A program made the translations under genes and the position numbers. A stretch of 64,000 nt of DNA, taken from Romanomermis culicivorax. Lineage: Eukaryota; Nematoda; Enoplea; Mermithida; Mermithidae. The stretch is taken from assembly GCA_963922205.1 (NCBI GenBank), contig CAWUHX010000007.1, positions 1,674,001-1,738,000 of the forward strand, read 5' to 3'. A model generated the notes under the pieces. The model did no database searches. It was given only the letters and a program-made list of their open reading frames with translations, and was not told the DNA's origin. Each line of letters starts with the position of its first letter. Within the stretch, counting starts at the first letter, position 1. Shown one piece after another: positions 23,718-35,249 of this stretch.

Positions 23718-23966
23718 TATAGTCTGTTTTTCTTGAAATGCTTATAAATAATGAAAGTGGAAAGCAAGTAGTATTTCAGATTTTTGCGATTTTCTGATGA
23801 ACAAAATATCATGTAGGGCTGGAAATTTGTGAGCATACTAACCTGACCTTTAGCGATTTTTCGAGTGAAAAATTTTACAGTAAGAACTTTATGTAAACAA
23901 TTTCGATGACAATACTGAATTGTGTCACTTTTGTATCTGGAAGCATTTTATAAGAAACAGACTATA
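23718..23966. mobile_element. TATAGTCTG-family MITE, copy D
   Basis: Best-preserved copy: TATAGTCTGTTTTTCTTG at the left, TATAAGAAACAGACTATA at the right, 249 bases, with the shared GGAAAGCAAGTA block. No coding sequence. Confidence 0.85.
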
Positions 23967-25465
23967 GTTGAAAATTTTGTTCTGAAGTGAGTCTCGTCAC
24001 TGGGATCAGCAGTCACAGGATTTTAGGCAGAGTTTCTTTCCACTTCTCACCATTACTTATTCACTTTTGATGCCACATAAAGAACCCACTTACAAGTTTT
24101 TTGGCTTAGGATGAAAAACGAAGCCGGTTGTGGCGTAACATCGTTCCTCTTCGGTTGTATAAATTTTCAAAGCAGTATCGTCGTCGTGACAATCGCGGCC
24201 ATAATCATGTAACATCGAGGACAAATCTTTGAATCTGAATTTGGAGTATAGCTATATCCCATAGAAAAATTTTCTATGGAACATATAAAATATAACTGAC
24301 ACTGTCAGTTGAGGATAGAAATTGTGGGGATAGGATTTTCGACATAACTCGCAAGTAAAAATCGGAAAATTTTTTTAAAATAATTTCGAACTCTTCAATA
24401 GTGTTGCATCATTTATCATTTTGGTATAAGGACGTCATAGATTGTGATATTTAGGGCTGCTGTTTCGTATGTAAATATAGTAAAGAATGCTCGGATAAAA
24501 AGAAGACCGACAAAATCAAAGATTATGTGAAAATCCCCTACTCTGAAATAAATGGTTCAGGAGCGTAAAAGCCGGAAGCAACTACATACGTTTGCAAGTT
24601 CCAAGAGACGTCCACATTATACTGTATGTTTCTTTTGTCATTTGTCAAAATTTTATAGTAAATTCAATGCATAAATTATTCAAATGTTATTATTACATAA
24701 TAACCATTTATGTCAGACAACATACATCTATTCTGGTCAAATTTTTTCGATCAGGAAATCAGGGCCCTTCTTAAGGTTTTAGCGGCCCTGGACGGACTCA
24801 AGTTTAGCGGCCCTCATTTTTTCCAATAAGTATTATACACCGCACCATTTTTAGGTAGTAGATGATTTACTACTTTACATATTTTAGAATATCTAAAAAC
24901 GACGCATAATTCCATCATTACAAGGTTTTGTTCACTAAAAATAACACATGTATGAACCGTTTGGATGACTATAGTCTTCCAACTCTGTGTATGCTCATGC
25001 ATCATAAACGACATTACACAGCATATAACGTGTATATAATGCAAGGTCTGCACAGCTAAATTGTTTCGTCACGAAGTGATTCAGGGGTCCCTAAAGTACA
25101 TAAGCACCACAATTTGCAAATTGTGCACCATTTTTTTAAACTCGCTTTCCGCAGATTTTTTTATCCGGATTAATCATCGAAAAATATTCATTTCTTGAGT
25201 TTTGGACTTCGTTGCTAAAAAATACCCCCCCCCCCCAACTGCTCACACCTTAATAAAACGCCAGGGACAGAGTGTACAGAGGTTTTTACAAATGAAATTC
25301 ACAGGTTTTGCAGATCTTTTTTCCACAATATACCAGGTTTTTTACGGAGATAAATTCAATTATTGCTACATAGCGTGGTAGAGATGTGTATACCACACAT
25401 ATACCTGAGAAATGTGCTGATATTTTCAATCACCGCCGACAATCGAGAATACCAAAAACATCAAA

Positions 25466-26019
25466 TATAGTCTGTTTTTTTCCAAATGCTTGTAACGCAA
25501 AAATGATGCTGAAAGCAAGTACGCATGCAGAATTTCGTGCCGAGATAATATCGTTGTTGACTGTATGTTAGGAATCGATTAACCGGCGGCGGTAAACTGT
25601 GGCTAAACTCTTAGCTAAACTCGATAACTCTTTTAAAAATAATTTCTGTCCAGTGCGAGAAATGTCAAAAAAGATTGTCGCACGGCTAAATAAATATTCG
25701 CTCTGCCCAGAAAAAGCTCAGCAAATTACCAGCGCTGAGGCGCGATGCACCGAATTTCGAGATTTCAACTTCCTAAAGCACACCAATTGTATCACAATCT
25801 TAACTCCCACATTTTTTTTATTAAATGACAACCATGTTCAAAATTTGTTTTCTCATTTCCAACTTTTTTCTAACTAATAGCCTCCAATTCCGTCAAATTT
25901 CAATTGCCGCCTTTTTTCCCGGAATACAGTATAGTGTGCGCACGCGCGGTAATTGATCGAGCAATGTATACTTTATTTCATCTTTTTTCGGTTACAAGCA
26001 TTTAAAAAAACAGACTATA
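25466..26019. mobile_element. TATAGTCTG-family MITE, copy E (enlarged)
   Basis: TATAGTCTGTTTTTTTCC at the left and AAAAAACAGACTATA at the right, 554 bases. It is about 300 bases longer than the other copies, with unrelated AT-rich interior sequence, including a plus frame at 25599-25877 with no recognised domain. The extra part is either an insertion or an ancestral, less deleted version. Confidence 0.7.
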
Positions 26020-26319
26020 GAAATTAACTATTTTTGATAAATTTGGTTGAAACAACTGAAATAAAATCAGTTTTGGACTAAAAAATGCAAGTAAAAGTCA
26101 GAAATCAGGCAACCACCAAAAATTAGAGATTCTTCGACCAGCAAGAACTTTTGTCATTGCCAGTACTAACCAGAAGCTGTAAGCATGTATAACATTACAA
26201 AGCAGACATGATAATGAAAAATTCTATGAAATTGATATTAAAATATTTAAACAACATTTTTCTAGATTCTACGATGCTAAAAAAATATTAAAATATTTCA
26301 ACAACATTTTATCTAGATT

Positions 26320-26574
26320 CTATTCAACAATTTTTGTTGCCACATTTTTTCGTTTCAGTAGCTGTCTCTTTTTCCTTAAGTAATTATGTTTCAACTGTTT
26401 GATGGCTTTGTGTCGAGAGTGTCTGTTTTTGCCACTCTTGGCACAGAGAAGCGCGCAGAGAGGAAAAACGGATGATTTACACAACTGTGAAATTTGTGTC
26501 TTCTGATGCACATTGTGTGGACTGTAAAGCTCCATAATTTTCTCCCAAATAGGAAAGATTTTTTCAAAACACAT
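26320..26574 (-). other. Lys/Arg-rich open frame, unknown
   Basis: An 84-codon minus frame with a strongly basic C-terminal third (KHNYLRKKRQLLKRKNV). The AT-rich background readily produces Lys-rich frames. No domain, splice context or homologue recognised. Listed only because composition stands out from neighbouring frames. Confidence 0.12.
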
Positions 26575-26595
26575 TTCTACTCAGAAAAGCTTATA

Positions 26596-27352
26596 CAGGG
26601 TGAGCCAAAAAAAGCGACCGGTACTGCCTGCCATAACTTTTGAGCGGATGAAGCTCTTCTAATGCGGATTGCTGCATTAGAATGCCCTGTTTATCTTTGC
26701 TATAAAGACAAAATTTTATGCTCCTAGCATTTATGGTTACTATACTAACAGAAATTTAGTGAAAACGGTCATTTTTTAAAAAGTAGAAGTTGTGAAATCA
26801 AAGTAAAGGTTGTCCTATTGTGAGAAAAGTTTTGTGAAGCTTTTTACACATAATAATACTTTAAAAGTCACCCAGATTTGTAAGTTACACGTAATTTGAA
26901 TTCATTAACTTCTTGTTTCAATATGGGGCGAAATTTCGCCCTATATTTTAGCTTTTGTTTTCAAATGGGAAAAAAGCAAAATCAAAACAAAATCATTCTG
27001 TCATTGACCTCGAAAAACAATTAAAATTATTGGTGAAACAGAAAGTAGGACACACTAAAATGGCTCTCTTGTAGTTTACAGCTGTTATATGCTTCTCATG
27101 ATTGGACCTATTGTACTTTTCTGCTGTAAAACATGTTGATTTTGTGAATTTTTCAAAATTTATTTGCCAAAAACCGACGTTTAGTATTTTTTATTCTAGT
27201 CAGTCAATATTGGAGCAATCTGGCTGAAGCTTTGCAATTTTTATCCTGATGTTTTATCTATCGACGGCAGGAAACCGCATTAAAAAAGCTCCACCATTTG
27301 AGAGCTATGGAAATCAGTACCGGTCGCCTTTTTTGGCTCATGTTTAGCCCTG
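26596..27352. mobile_element. Tc1/mariner-type MITE (757 bp)
   Basis: The left end CAGGGTGAGCCAAAAAAAG leads into CGACCGGTACTG. On the opposite strand the right end shares CAGGG and, after a short insertion, TGAGCCAAAAAAGGCGACCG then GTACTG. TA flanks both ends (26594-26595, 27353-27354). No transposase. The CAGGGTGAGCCAAAAA terminus is a widespread invertebrate mariner-type end (recalled knowledge, not searched). Confidence 0.85.
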
Positions 27353-27729
27353 TACAGCTGCTGTTTGTGTAGAAGTTAGAATGAGTAGTGTACTGAATAT
27401 GCATTTCAAGGAGGGTTTTAGTACCTGTTTTATTCCTACTCTACATAAATTTTATCTATCCAAAATATGATGTAATCTGAATCTAGTGGCTAAATGGCCA
27501 TCAGAATTTCAATTAAATCTGTTGTTACCCAACGGTTGACAAAGTACAAAAATTTATCTCAAAGCGTATCTCCTGAATTGTTGTTAACCGGGGAGAATCG
27601 CTATGCTGAAACTCGATATCTTTGAAAAAAGGAGAGTCCTAAATCATATTTTCATGTTGTATAAAATATCTTTTCAAAAAACTGATTTGAAATAGGAAGA
27701 CTTCTGCGCTATCATGCAGTCAACCACCA

Positions 27730-28878
27730 GGGGCCGGTTGCAATATCCGAAGTCCGAGCTCACGATTATCTCCAGCAGAATAATCGCGAGCTTGCGATCA
27801 GCGGTTGCAATAACCTCAGGTTGATTCCGACGCCGCGATTATCTCGAGCTCGAGATAACTGCAAGCTCGGACTTAAACCCAAGCTCGAGCAGTGCAGTTG
27901 CAATAAATTTTCTAGTCTAAGTCTGATCGCGAGGTCGGTTTCAGTGGTACGTAAAGCGAATCGAGTTGGATTTTTTTAACGTTTTGACAATAAATATTTG
28001 GTTTTGATCTGTATCCAATGTTGCTAAATTGTGAATTCCGATTTTTAGATTCGAATTTTTCTTTTTTTAAATTAAGCTTTTCGCTTTCCGATTTCTTTCC
28101 AGCGGTCAATTCACATAAACCGATCTCTTGGAATGCTGCTGCTGTGCTTCTATGACGGTTTGAGAATTTTCAGAAGGTAGACAAGAACCAGGCGGTCCAC
28201 CACCCGTTTTCCAAACCGTTTTTTCCTTTCTCAAATCTTTTTTTGTACGGCTTTTCACATTTTTCAATGTAATTCTTATATCTTCCAGAGACCTACGGAT
28301 AATGGGATTTTGTGCATTTTCTTCGGCTCCGATTATATTCCAGACGTAGGGCCGGTTTCATCAAAGAAGCTTAAGCTACAGCTGAGCTGCAGCTTAAGCT
28401 GTAGCTTAAGTAGTAGCTTAACTATACATTATACCATTGTCGTAAACATATCGAGAAGGTTAAGATGCAGCTGAGCTGTCCAAATCCAAAACTAATCGAT
28501 ATTCGAGACAAATTTCTCTCAAAAGTACTTCTTTTCTATGTGTTTACTTTGGAATGCGTTTTCTCCTTGAAACTACTCGAAATTTAAGCGGGAACAAAAG
28601 ACACATGAACAGCAAACGAAAAACAATGTTGGACACAGTGTTTTTTCACCAACTTTTGTTTACTTTTCACTTCATGCACGTAACATAACGTATTGGTGAT
28701 GTTTCTTCCTGGAAGGTCGAGATAATCGCGAGCTCGGACTTAAACATGAGCATCAGCTCGATTTTTTTATTGCAACCCGAGAAGATGAAACTGAACGCGC
28801 GATCAGATAATTCTCAGCATTAACAACTTAATACCGAGCTCACGATGATCCTCAGCATTAGTTATTGCAACCGGCCCC
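27730..28878. mobile_element. GGGGCCGGTTGCAATA inverted-repeat element
   Basis: GGGGCCGGTTGCAATA at the left and TTATTGCAACCGGCCCC at the right. Inside each end are related GAGCTCACGATTATC / CGAGCTCACGATGATCC words. About 1.15 kb, no coding sequence. A diverged relative appears to flank the Penelope-like pair at 58.7-61.2 kb. No target duplication could be matched. Confidence 0.7.
28347..28500. repeat. GGTTTCATCAA palindromic family, half copy
   Basis: GGGCCGGTTTCATCAAAGAA leads into GCTTAAGCTACAGCTGAGC and its complement, a dense palindrome. Related copies lie at 30901-31110 and 50165-50242. This one is nested in the 27730-28878 element. Confidence 0.6.
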
Positions 28879-30300
28879 AGATCAGGAAACAAAGAAACAT
28901 GAAATTACAAGTGTATGTATCGTGAAGGAAAAATTTATTGAATAGAGTAAACAAACCTTCCATAACTTTGATTAAAAGTTTGACTGCGACCTCGTTGCAT
29001 CGATCATTTCAAAGTGAACATTGAAAGTTTTCAAAACCAAGAAAAAAAGATTTCCTGAAATTCGTTTAATTTCATCACGTACAAAATAATTAGTCATACA
29101 AAGCATCTCTCATAGGAGTATTATGCTTTAGCTGTTCTTCGATCTCGACATTGTTACTAAAAGTAAGCTTTCAAATGTTTCTTAATATTAATTAATGATA
29201 ACGTTATTGCAATCATCGAGTTGAGAAACATATCAGCAGAAAAATTGAAATCCTGATTACTCTTCAAAAGGCGTTAAATATTAATAAAAGACGAAATAGA
29301 TCTACAGATGCACTACAAATGTTAATTGAGTAATGATTCTAGTTTTCCTATGTGCAGTTTAGCTAGAGCCAGATAAACAATGATACTTAAAATCGGTGCG
29401 AAAGCGCAGGGGAAATTTCGAGGTTTTGAATTTTTAAAATCTAAATTTGGCTTATCGCGCAATAATTCGGGCCTATCTTGCAATAAGAACAACTACATCA
29501 TAACAATCTGAATCGAAATTTCCTGACTTTTCCAGGTTTCCAGAAACAATTTTTTTCTCTGACTTTTCCAGGTTTTCAGGGTTGCTGGACACCCTGCCAA
29601 TAGCAAAAGAATTTAGTAAATTGGCACCAAAACTATGTTTGTGGCAGTGTTTTTTTTTGTACAAGCCTCTTTGTACCTTACAAGGATGCGCCAAAAACTC
29701 TTTGTACAGAGAAAAATTTTTTTGTACACTAAAAAACCCACAATTTTTCATATGTTTCCGCACAAACCCATCTTCTTAACAGCATTCGAGTTCATGTCCT
29801 TCCATTTTACAAATTAAGAAAATATACTGATACTTTCATAAATCTGAAAAACTTCATGTTAACTTCAAACTCCACATCTGAAATTTCTGAAAATTACATT
29901 TATGATGCTTCTCAATCCAATCTGGGCTTCATGTTTTAAATTACCGTTGCCAAAAAGTTGGAGAAATAGATTTTGACCTTCTAAAACGGACCAGAATCCG
30001 CTTTTCCATACAGGACTGCCAACATTTTTTCTCTTTTCCGGAAATTTTTTCTTCAGAAAGTAAGATTTGTAGAAAAATAGTGGATAGAACATAGCAAAGA
30101 ATTATAAAATTTTCTGGTGTTTTCTGATACTAGAGCCTGGAGAAGCATTTTCTGAACGGATAATGTTCATAAAATCTCTTTGCTCTTTGTACAAAGATTC
30201 CAAAAAAAATCTTTGTACGGAGCCAAAAATGTTTGTCTCGTACAAAAAAACCGGGATTTGTGGAGCACTTTCTGCACACAAATGAATAAAATTTCATCAA
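28879..30300. other. no gene; short TTTGTACA-rich repeats
   Basis: AT-rich. TTTGTACA/TGTACAAA words recur at 29650-29740 and 30180-30250 in both orientations and may be the ends of another inverted-repeat element. No gene recognised. Confidence 0.4.
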
Positions 30301-30900
30301 GGGCCGCTAAAAAGACATTCTTCCAGTATACACTAGAGGATTTTTAGCGGCCCTAAATTTGATCGCCCCTCCTTAAGAACGGCCCTTCAAATGCAGATGA
30401 TGAATGATCTTCCGCACTTTTCTGCGTGGATCTTTCCGCCGTTTGGGAAAAAGAGTCCAAATCATTTTAGCCATTTCATCCAAGTCGCCTTTTTCACTAA
30501 AAAATATCGACAGATACTTTAGGTATGCTTTTTTGAGTTTGAACATTTTGACATTTCCAGAGCAAACCAAAAATTGACAGAAATTAACTTTTTTGAGTTC
30601 TAGTTCAGATAATGCTAACGATACATCAAACTATTTTTATTTTTCTCTGATTTTCAAATAATGTAAAGCATGAAAAAGCAGGCGAAAAGATTTGCCTGCA
30701 GAAACCCCATCTTTGACTTGAATACTATCAATTCCGTCGCAAAGTGCTGGAAAAACTATTGGATTCTGATATTTTAGAACGTTTCTTCTCAGCATTTATT
30801 TTGCGGATAGAAGGTATAATTTTTCGGCCAATTAAATCATTTTTCAGTTGGGAAAAGGCAAAAATATATTGAAAACATGCAACCAAAATTCAGAAATCAT

Positions 30901-31110
30901 CGGCTGTTTCATCAAGCTGCTATTGAGCTGCAGCTTAAGCAAAAGTTTAACTCTGTAACTTGTTGATATTTTCTCGAACTTCATCGATATGTTTCACGTG
31001 TACGATTTAAGCAACCGCTGGGCTGCATCCAGCAATGATCTAACATGCTGAGTTGCTACAGCTTAATCTGTTGCTCAGCTGGAGCTAAAGTCTCCTTGAT
31101 GACACCGGCT
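30901..31110. mobile_element. GGTTTCATCAA family MITE (about 210 bp)
   Basis: The left end CGGCTGTTTCATCAAGC followed by GAGCTGCAGCTTAAGC is inverted at the right end (CTCAGCTGGAGCTAAAG, then CTTGATGACACCGGCT). No coding sequence; size and symmetry suit a MITE. Confidence 0.65.
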
Positions 31111-32193
31111 CGCAGGTAAGCAACAAAAAATTGAGATCCTTCAACAAAGGCTGTCATTGTTCTATCCTGGCGATGTTTAAATCATCTTCCAAATGTAAAA
31201 AGCTTGCGGTTGAAAAGTTCAAAAATTTTTGAAGACTGCAAAAAGATTTTGTGAAATTAAAATAAATTTCCCAAGTTGGCAATCATTGCATGGAAAATTA
31301 TGATAATTGCAGCTACCAGTGCTGCGATTGACTGTCGTTTCATTCAGCACAACAGTACACATTATTATAGATTAATGGCAATGCATCAGTTCTGAAAAAT
31401 TGATGTTTTTATAACTTGGATTTGCTTTGATTTGAGGTCATAATCTTTGCATTATCGTAACTTGTTCATCACTGTGACAAACTTTTAAAAAACGGGATTT
31501 TACAGGCTGGGCAGGTTTTTTTTGGCTCAGACGAGGACCTGGGCGCACCGTTCCTGCGGCCCGTGTAGGTCCCCAGCCCACACTGCTGATTGCAGGTTGT
31601 TCGTTCAAATTGATGTTTTTGCTTCGTCTCTAATAGAAGCTCAACACGTCAACTTTGTATTTTAGGATTAAATTAGAGCTAGGAAGCGACTTTAGAAAGA
31701 ATTCTTTTCCAATGCAGTGAAGTGCGTTAGTTGACTCCAAAAATTGCGACAATTTCCTTTATTAACCCGAAAGTCAGGCTCAATACTACCTCAGGACTGC
31801 CTAACAAACTATATACTAGTTTATTCATTTCCAAATGAGTCTCGAAAATCAAAATAATTGGCGTGAGAAGACAATAAGCCTGTATGGTAGGTTGAAATTT
31901 TGTTTTTACAGTTCACTCGTCTAACTGACTAGTGCGTTCTGACTCCATACCCCGAGCGTCCCCTTACCTCAAACAATGTTTTAGGTGAATTTAAAAATAC
32001 TTTTTCCATTAGGTTTCGTTACTCCGAATGGCATCTTACGCTGAAAGTCCCTTTACCCCAAATAATACAAACACCAAACTTTCATCATTAAAAGATATCA
32101 AAATTTTTTGTTTTCTGTTTCAAGATTTTTATTGACGCAAATACTTCAATTTTTAACATATAATTTTTAATATTCTGAAGGAGCTTGGACGGA
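31111..32193. other. no gene seen; GC-rich island at 31506-31600
   Basis: Mostly AT-rich. A GC-rich patch (GACCTGGGCGCACCG, GGTCCCCAGCCCACACTGC) contrasts with the surroundings and might be a tRNA- or repeat-derived fragment, but it does not fold convincingly by eye. Confidence 0.35.
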
Positions 32194-32564
32194 AGGCCCA
32201 TCTATACTTTTTTCGCGAGAATCTGTCGCAAGTGATTGCAACGATCAAAGTGGAACGAATCCCTCATTTTCTCTGTGCGCAAGAAAGATCTTGACGAGTT
32301 CTATCCAGTGAAGTATATTTTGCAAAAAAAATTTGCATAGTGTGGCAGAAATCAGCTATTTTGTAAGCATCTTGCGTTTCTTACGTTTCTTGCGTCAAAG
32401 CTGGATTTAAAACGCTCAACAGATACTTGTTGAAGGTGTTGGGTATCTTTCGATCGGAAATTTCAATATCTACCTTGCGATGTATTATATACTGAAATTG
32501 CTTCAATACTTGAAGAGCAAATCGCTTGCGTATGTTTTTTAGCGAAAAAAGTATAGATGAGCCT
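32194..32564. mobile_element. TTA-type MITE (371 bp)
   Basis: The left end AGGCCCATCTATACTTTTTT then CGCGAGA is inverted at the right end (AGCGAAAAAAGTATAGATGA then GCCT), followed by TTA (32565-32567). The left flank is GGA rather than TTA. Second inverted words CGCAAGTGATT / AATCGCTTGCG lie inside. No gene; the minus frame at 32381-32587 crosses the border. Confidence 0.7.
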
Positions 32565-34043
32565 TTAAGCTTAGGAATACAATCCAAAATTTCAAAAAAT
32601 TAACACGAAATACATCCTCTTAACAGTTTTTGCTTTTATACTACTGTCGTTTCTTTGGTGAGAAACCGTGGGATGTGAGAAACAATTTTTTACCCCTATT
32701 TTGGGGTAAGGGGATGTCCGGAATAAAGAGTCCTTCAGAGTAACGCGACTTACGAGATAACGGGGGGGGGGGGGCAACAATCAAATTTTGTAACTCATTT
32801 TTAGATTGAATTTTTAAACCCATGAGAAAATTTTGCAACTCGTTCTTAAAACTTACTCCTGATGACCTTCGTTGTAATGGAAGATGATTTTTGAAGGTCG
32901 TTCAGTCACTCCTCAACAAGCCAATTAAGCACAGGATGTATTTTCATTTAAAAGCCTTTTACTTTGCTAAATACTCGTATATACAGAAGAACTTAACTGC
33001 CCTTCAAATTGTTGAATCTGTCTTTACACGATATTGAAGTTTTTGACTCACCTGATGCAACTCGTGCTTTGAATGTATTTGAAAACCAAAGCCATATGAA
33101 TCCTGGTAAACTTGGTGAAGTTTGATTTTATAATGAAGGGCACTGTATTATCGGGCCACAGCATGGCTTTAAAACAAAATTTTATGCATCAATGCGAAAA
33201 TATGCTTTAGTCAGTGTCCGTAAACATCAACCCTGGCCAGCAATGAGCCCGTCGACACAAAATCACAATCTACTCGAAAAGTATACATTGGTCAATTTTT
33301 CATGCGGGACAAATCTGTGCAATCTATTCTTCATGGAAACTATTTTTTGCTCTTTTGTGATAATGTCAAGTTACAAAAGTTGATCCAAATGACTATTTTT
33401 GGGTGTGAATGCTGTTTTGGTCAACCACAATTTTTGCAGTGAACTCAACAGTATAATTTATTCCAATGAGTCTTGCATATTGTATCAAGAGATAAAATCA
33501 TCCGTTTGAACACAAATTCTTTTTTAAATTTGCAGGTGTCGTGAGCAGTATCATCCAATTATTTAATCCTGCCCTTGTGAAATAGTCTACTCATCGTAAA
33601 AATCAAAAATACAAGAAGTTCATTCGTGGAGGTACAGATGAATATGATTTCCTTTTTCAGGAACACTGCCCCAACAAATCCTTCCTGCTTAGCCGTGGAA
33701 TGAACTATATCCTAAAAAGTTAATGTTATTTTGAACCACATATCACATGCTACTCAAATTCGCAAGTCGCCTTTCTTTCATAAAAATACACTCACATTTT
33801 TAGAATGTTTTTCTGTACACTTGATTCTTCTCTTAATCGGTCGAAAATGCAAATTCCAAATAGACGTTTGGATAGCTCTCAAGAAGGTCTACCAAAAAGT
33901 ATCAAATTTAGAGAATTTCTGGAAGAATATTTGTCAATTTTTCGGTGGCTATGTTCTAGGCGAAACATTTTTTCTGTGATGAGATACAATGAATTGAGCC
34001 TCAGCTCAAACGTTTTTTCATTGTGTCTCCGTGAATCGTCTTT
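32565..34043. other. no firm feature; G-run at 32762-32774
   Basis: A homopolymer of G lies in otherwise AT-rich sequence. The plus frames at 33731-33979 and 33805-34074 are moderately protein-like but overlap each other and lack any recognised motif. Confidence 0.35.
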
Positions 34044-35126
34044 TTATTTTTTGTTTTCTAGAGTGGCTAGATAAAGGGTGAACAAACACCTGATTAAATA
34101 ATTGTGGGGAAATCTCATAGTGACCTAAACAACAACTGGAACTGTGGAAAGTCTTTCGTAACCATGACAATGATTTTCCCCTTTGGCTGTTTACTGCACA
34201 CAATATAGTGAACTCATTGAAAAGATTTTACTGTGAAGTAAAGGCACTACGCCTATTTGCTCCACTGCAATAGTTGCGGAGGACAAAACAAGCATCTTGA
34301 TGTCCTCTGATCTGAATAGTATACATACTCAAAATCGTCAGCCAAAAAATTTCAACTCCAAACTATAATAATGTATTCGGCCATCGTCAGCATGAAAAAC
34401 TGAAGAACATATAGTTTTTGTGTATAAATTGTGGTTTGAATTGACGGACCTTGGTCGAGCCTTACAGAAATTGACTCTTAAAATCATTTTCCTCGTATCT
34501 TACTGCCCGATCCTTCGGTTACATAGTCGTTCCAATGCATGCGCTCTTTACCCTTCATGTGGAATAGATGGAATACTTCAAGCGTTGTACCGTTTTCTAG
34601 TGTATCATTATATAGGGCCGTTATTGTTAAGGGCCAACGTCGATTTTTTTCCAATTTTTGGAAATCTACGGCATCCAATAATCGATCCCATTTTTGCAAA
34701 CTCTCGGGTAGTTCGCTAAAATATCTGGAATGTGCTAGAGCCTCGACGCAGATCTGTAAGTGAATAGAATATAATTTGGCCGCAAAGATTGATGATCAAC
34801 TTTCCAATTCGATAGATGATGCGGAAAAAGTGTTTGTCTAAATTTTTCCTATCATTTGGAATTTCACGACTTACAAATCTTATTGGTTCTAGACGAGCTG
34901 TAGTAAATGCATTCATTCAGGATTACCTAACACTATCACGAGGACTTTGTTCTGGAAACACTAGTACCCCTGAAATCACACCGAGTAATTGTTTCTTGGC
35001 TTTGGCTCATTTTGCATTATTACACCATATCAAAACATTTACGTATTGTCTCTCAAAAATTTTCTGCTTGATTTGTCTCTGACGCTACCTTAATTAAATC
35101 ATATTTTGAGGAGATCTCATCAGGAT
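34044..35126 (-). CDS. candidate multi-exon gene, unknown function (3' part)
   Basis: Exons proposed on the minus strand with GT/AG borders and consistent phase: 35126-35089, 34960-34927, 34897-34801, 34724-34504, 34399-34357, 34311-34251, 34186-34125 and 34089-34044 (stop TAA at 34044-34046). Introns range from 29 to about 130 bases; the 29-base one is suspiciously short. The largest exon encodes YFSELPESLQKWDRLLDAVD followed by a balanced, charged sequence, unlike typical antisense frames. Later exons read HADDGRIHYYSLE and GKIIVMVTKDFPQFQLLF. Further 5' exons may lie near 35130-35510 (WKDAIRKMTYLF; SKKVFDLTKTDF) but contain breaks. I recognise no domain. It could be a host gene, a decayed copy or chance; RNA evidence is needed to decide. 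Confidence 0.35.
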
Positions 35127-35249
35127 CTGTCGATTGATATCCAAATTCTTGTGTTTTGGAAGAAAAACTTCCACTCCACCCCAGAAAGCCAATATTTAGG
35201 CGCGGCTAAAATCTGTCTTAGTGAGGTCAAACACTTTCTTGCTCTGGTC

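Larger units (their letters stand above)
24762..30388. mobile_element. large inverted-repeat unit hosting nested MITEs
   Basis: The left end, GGGCCCTTCTTAAGG with TTTTAGCGGCCCT repeated just inside, is inverted at the right end (AGCGGCCCT twice, then CCTTAAGAACGGCCCTT). The 5.6 kb between carries at least three other elements (25466, 26596, 27730), so the outer unit is probably the oldest. The ends resemble hAT termini, but no clear 8-base duplication could be matched. No transposase was recognised inside. Chance pairing of two copies is possible. Confidence 0.5.
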
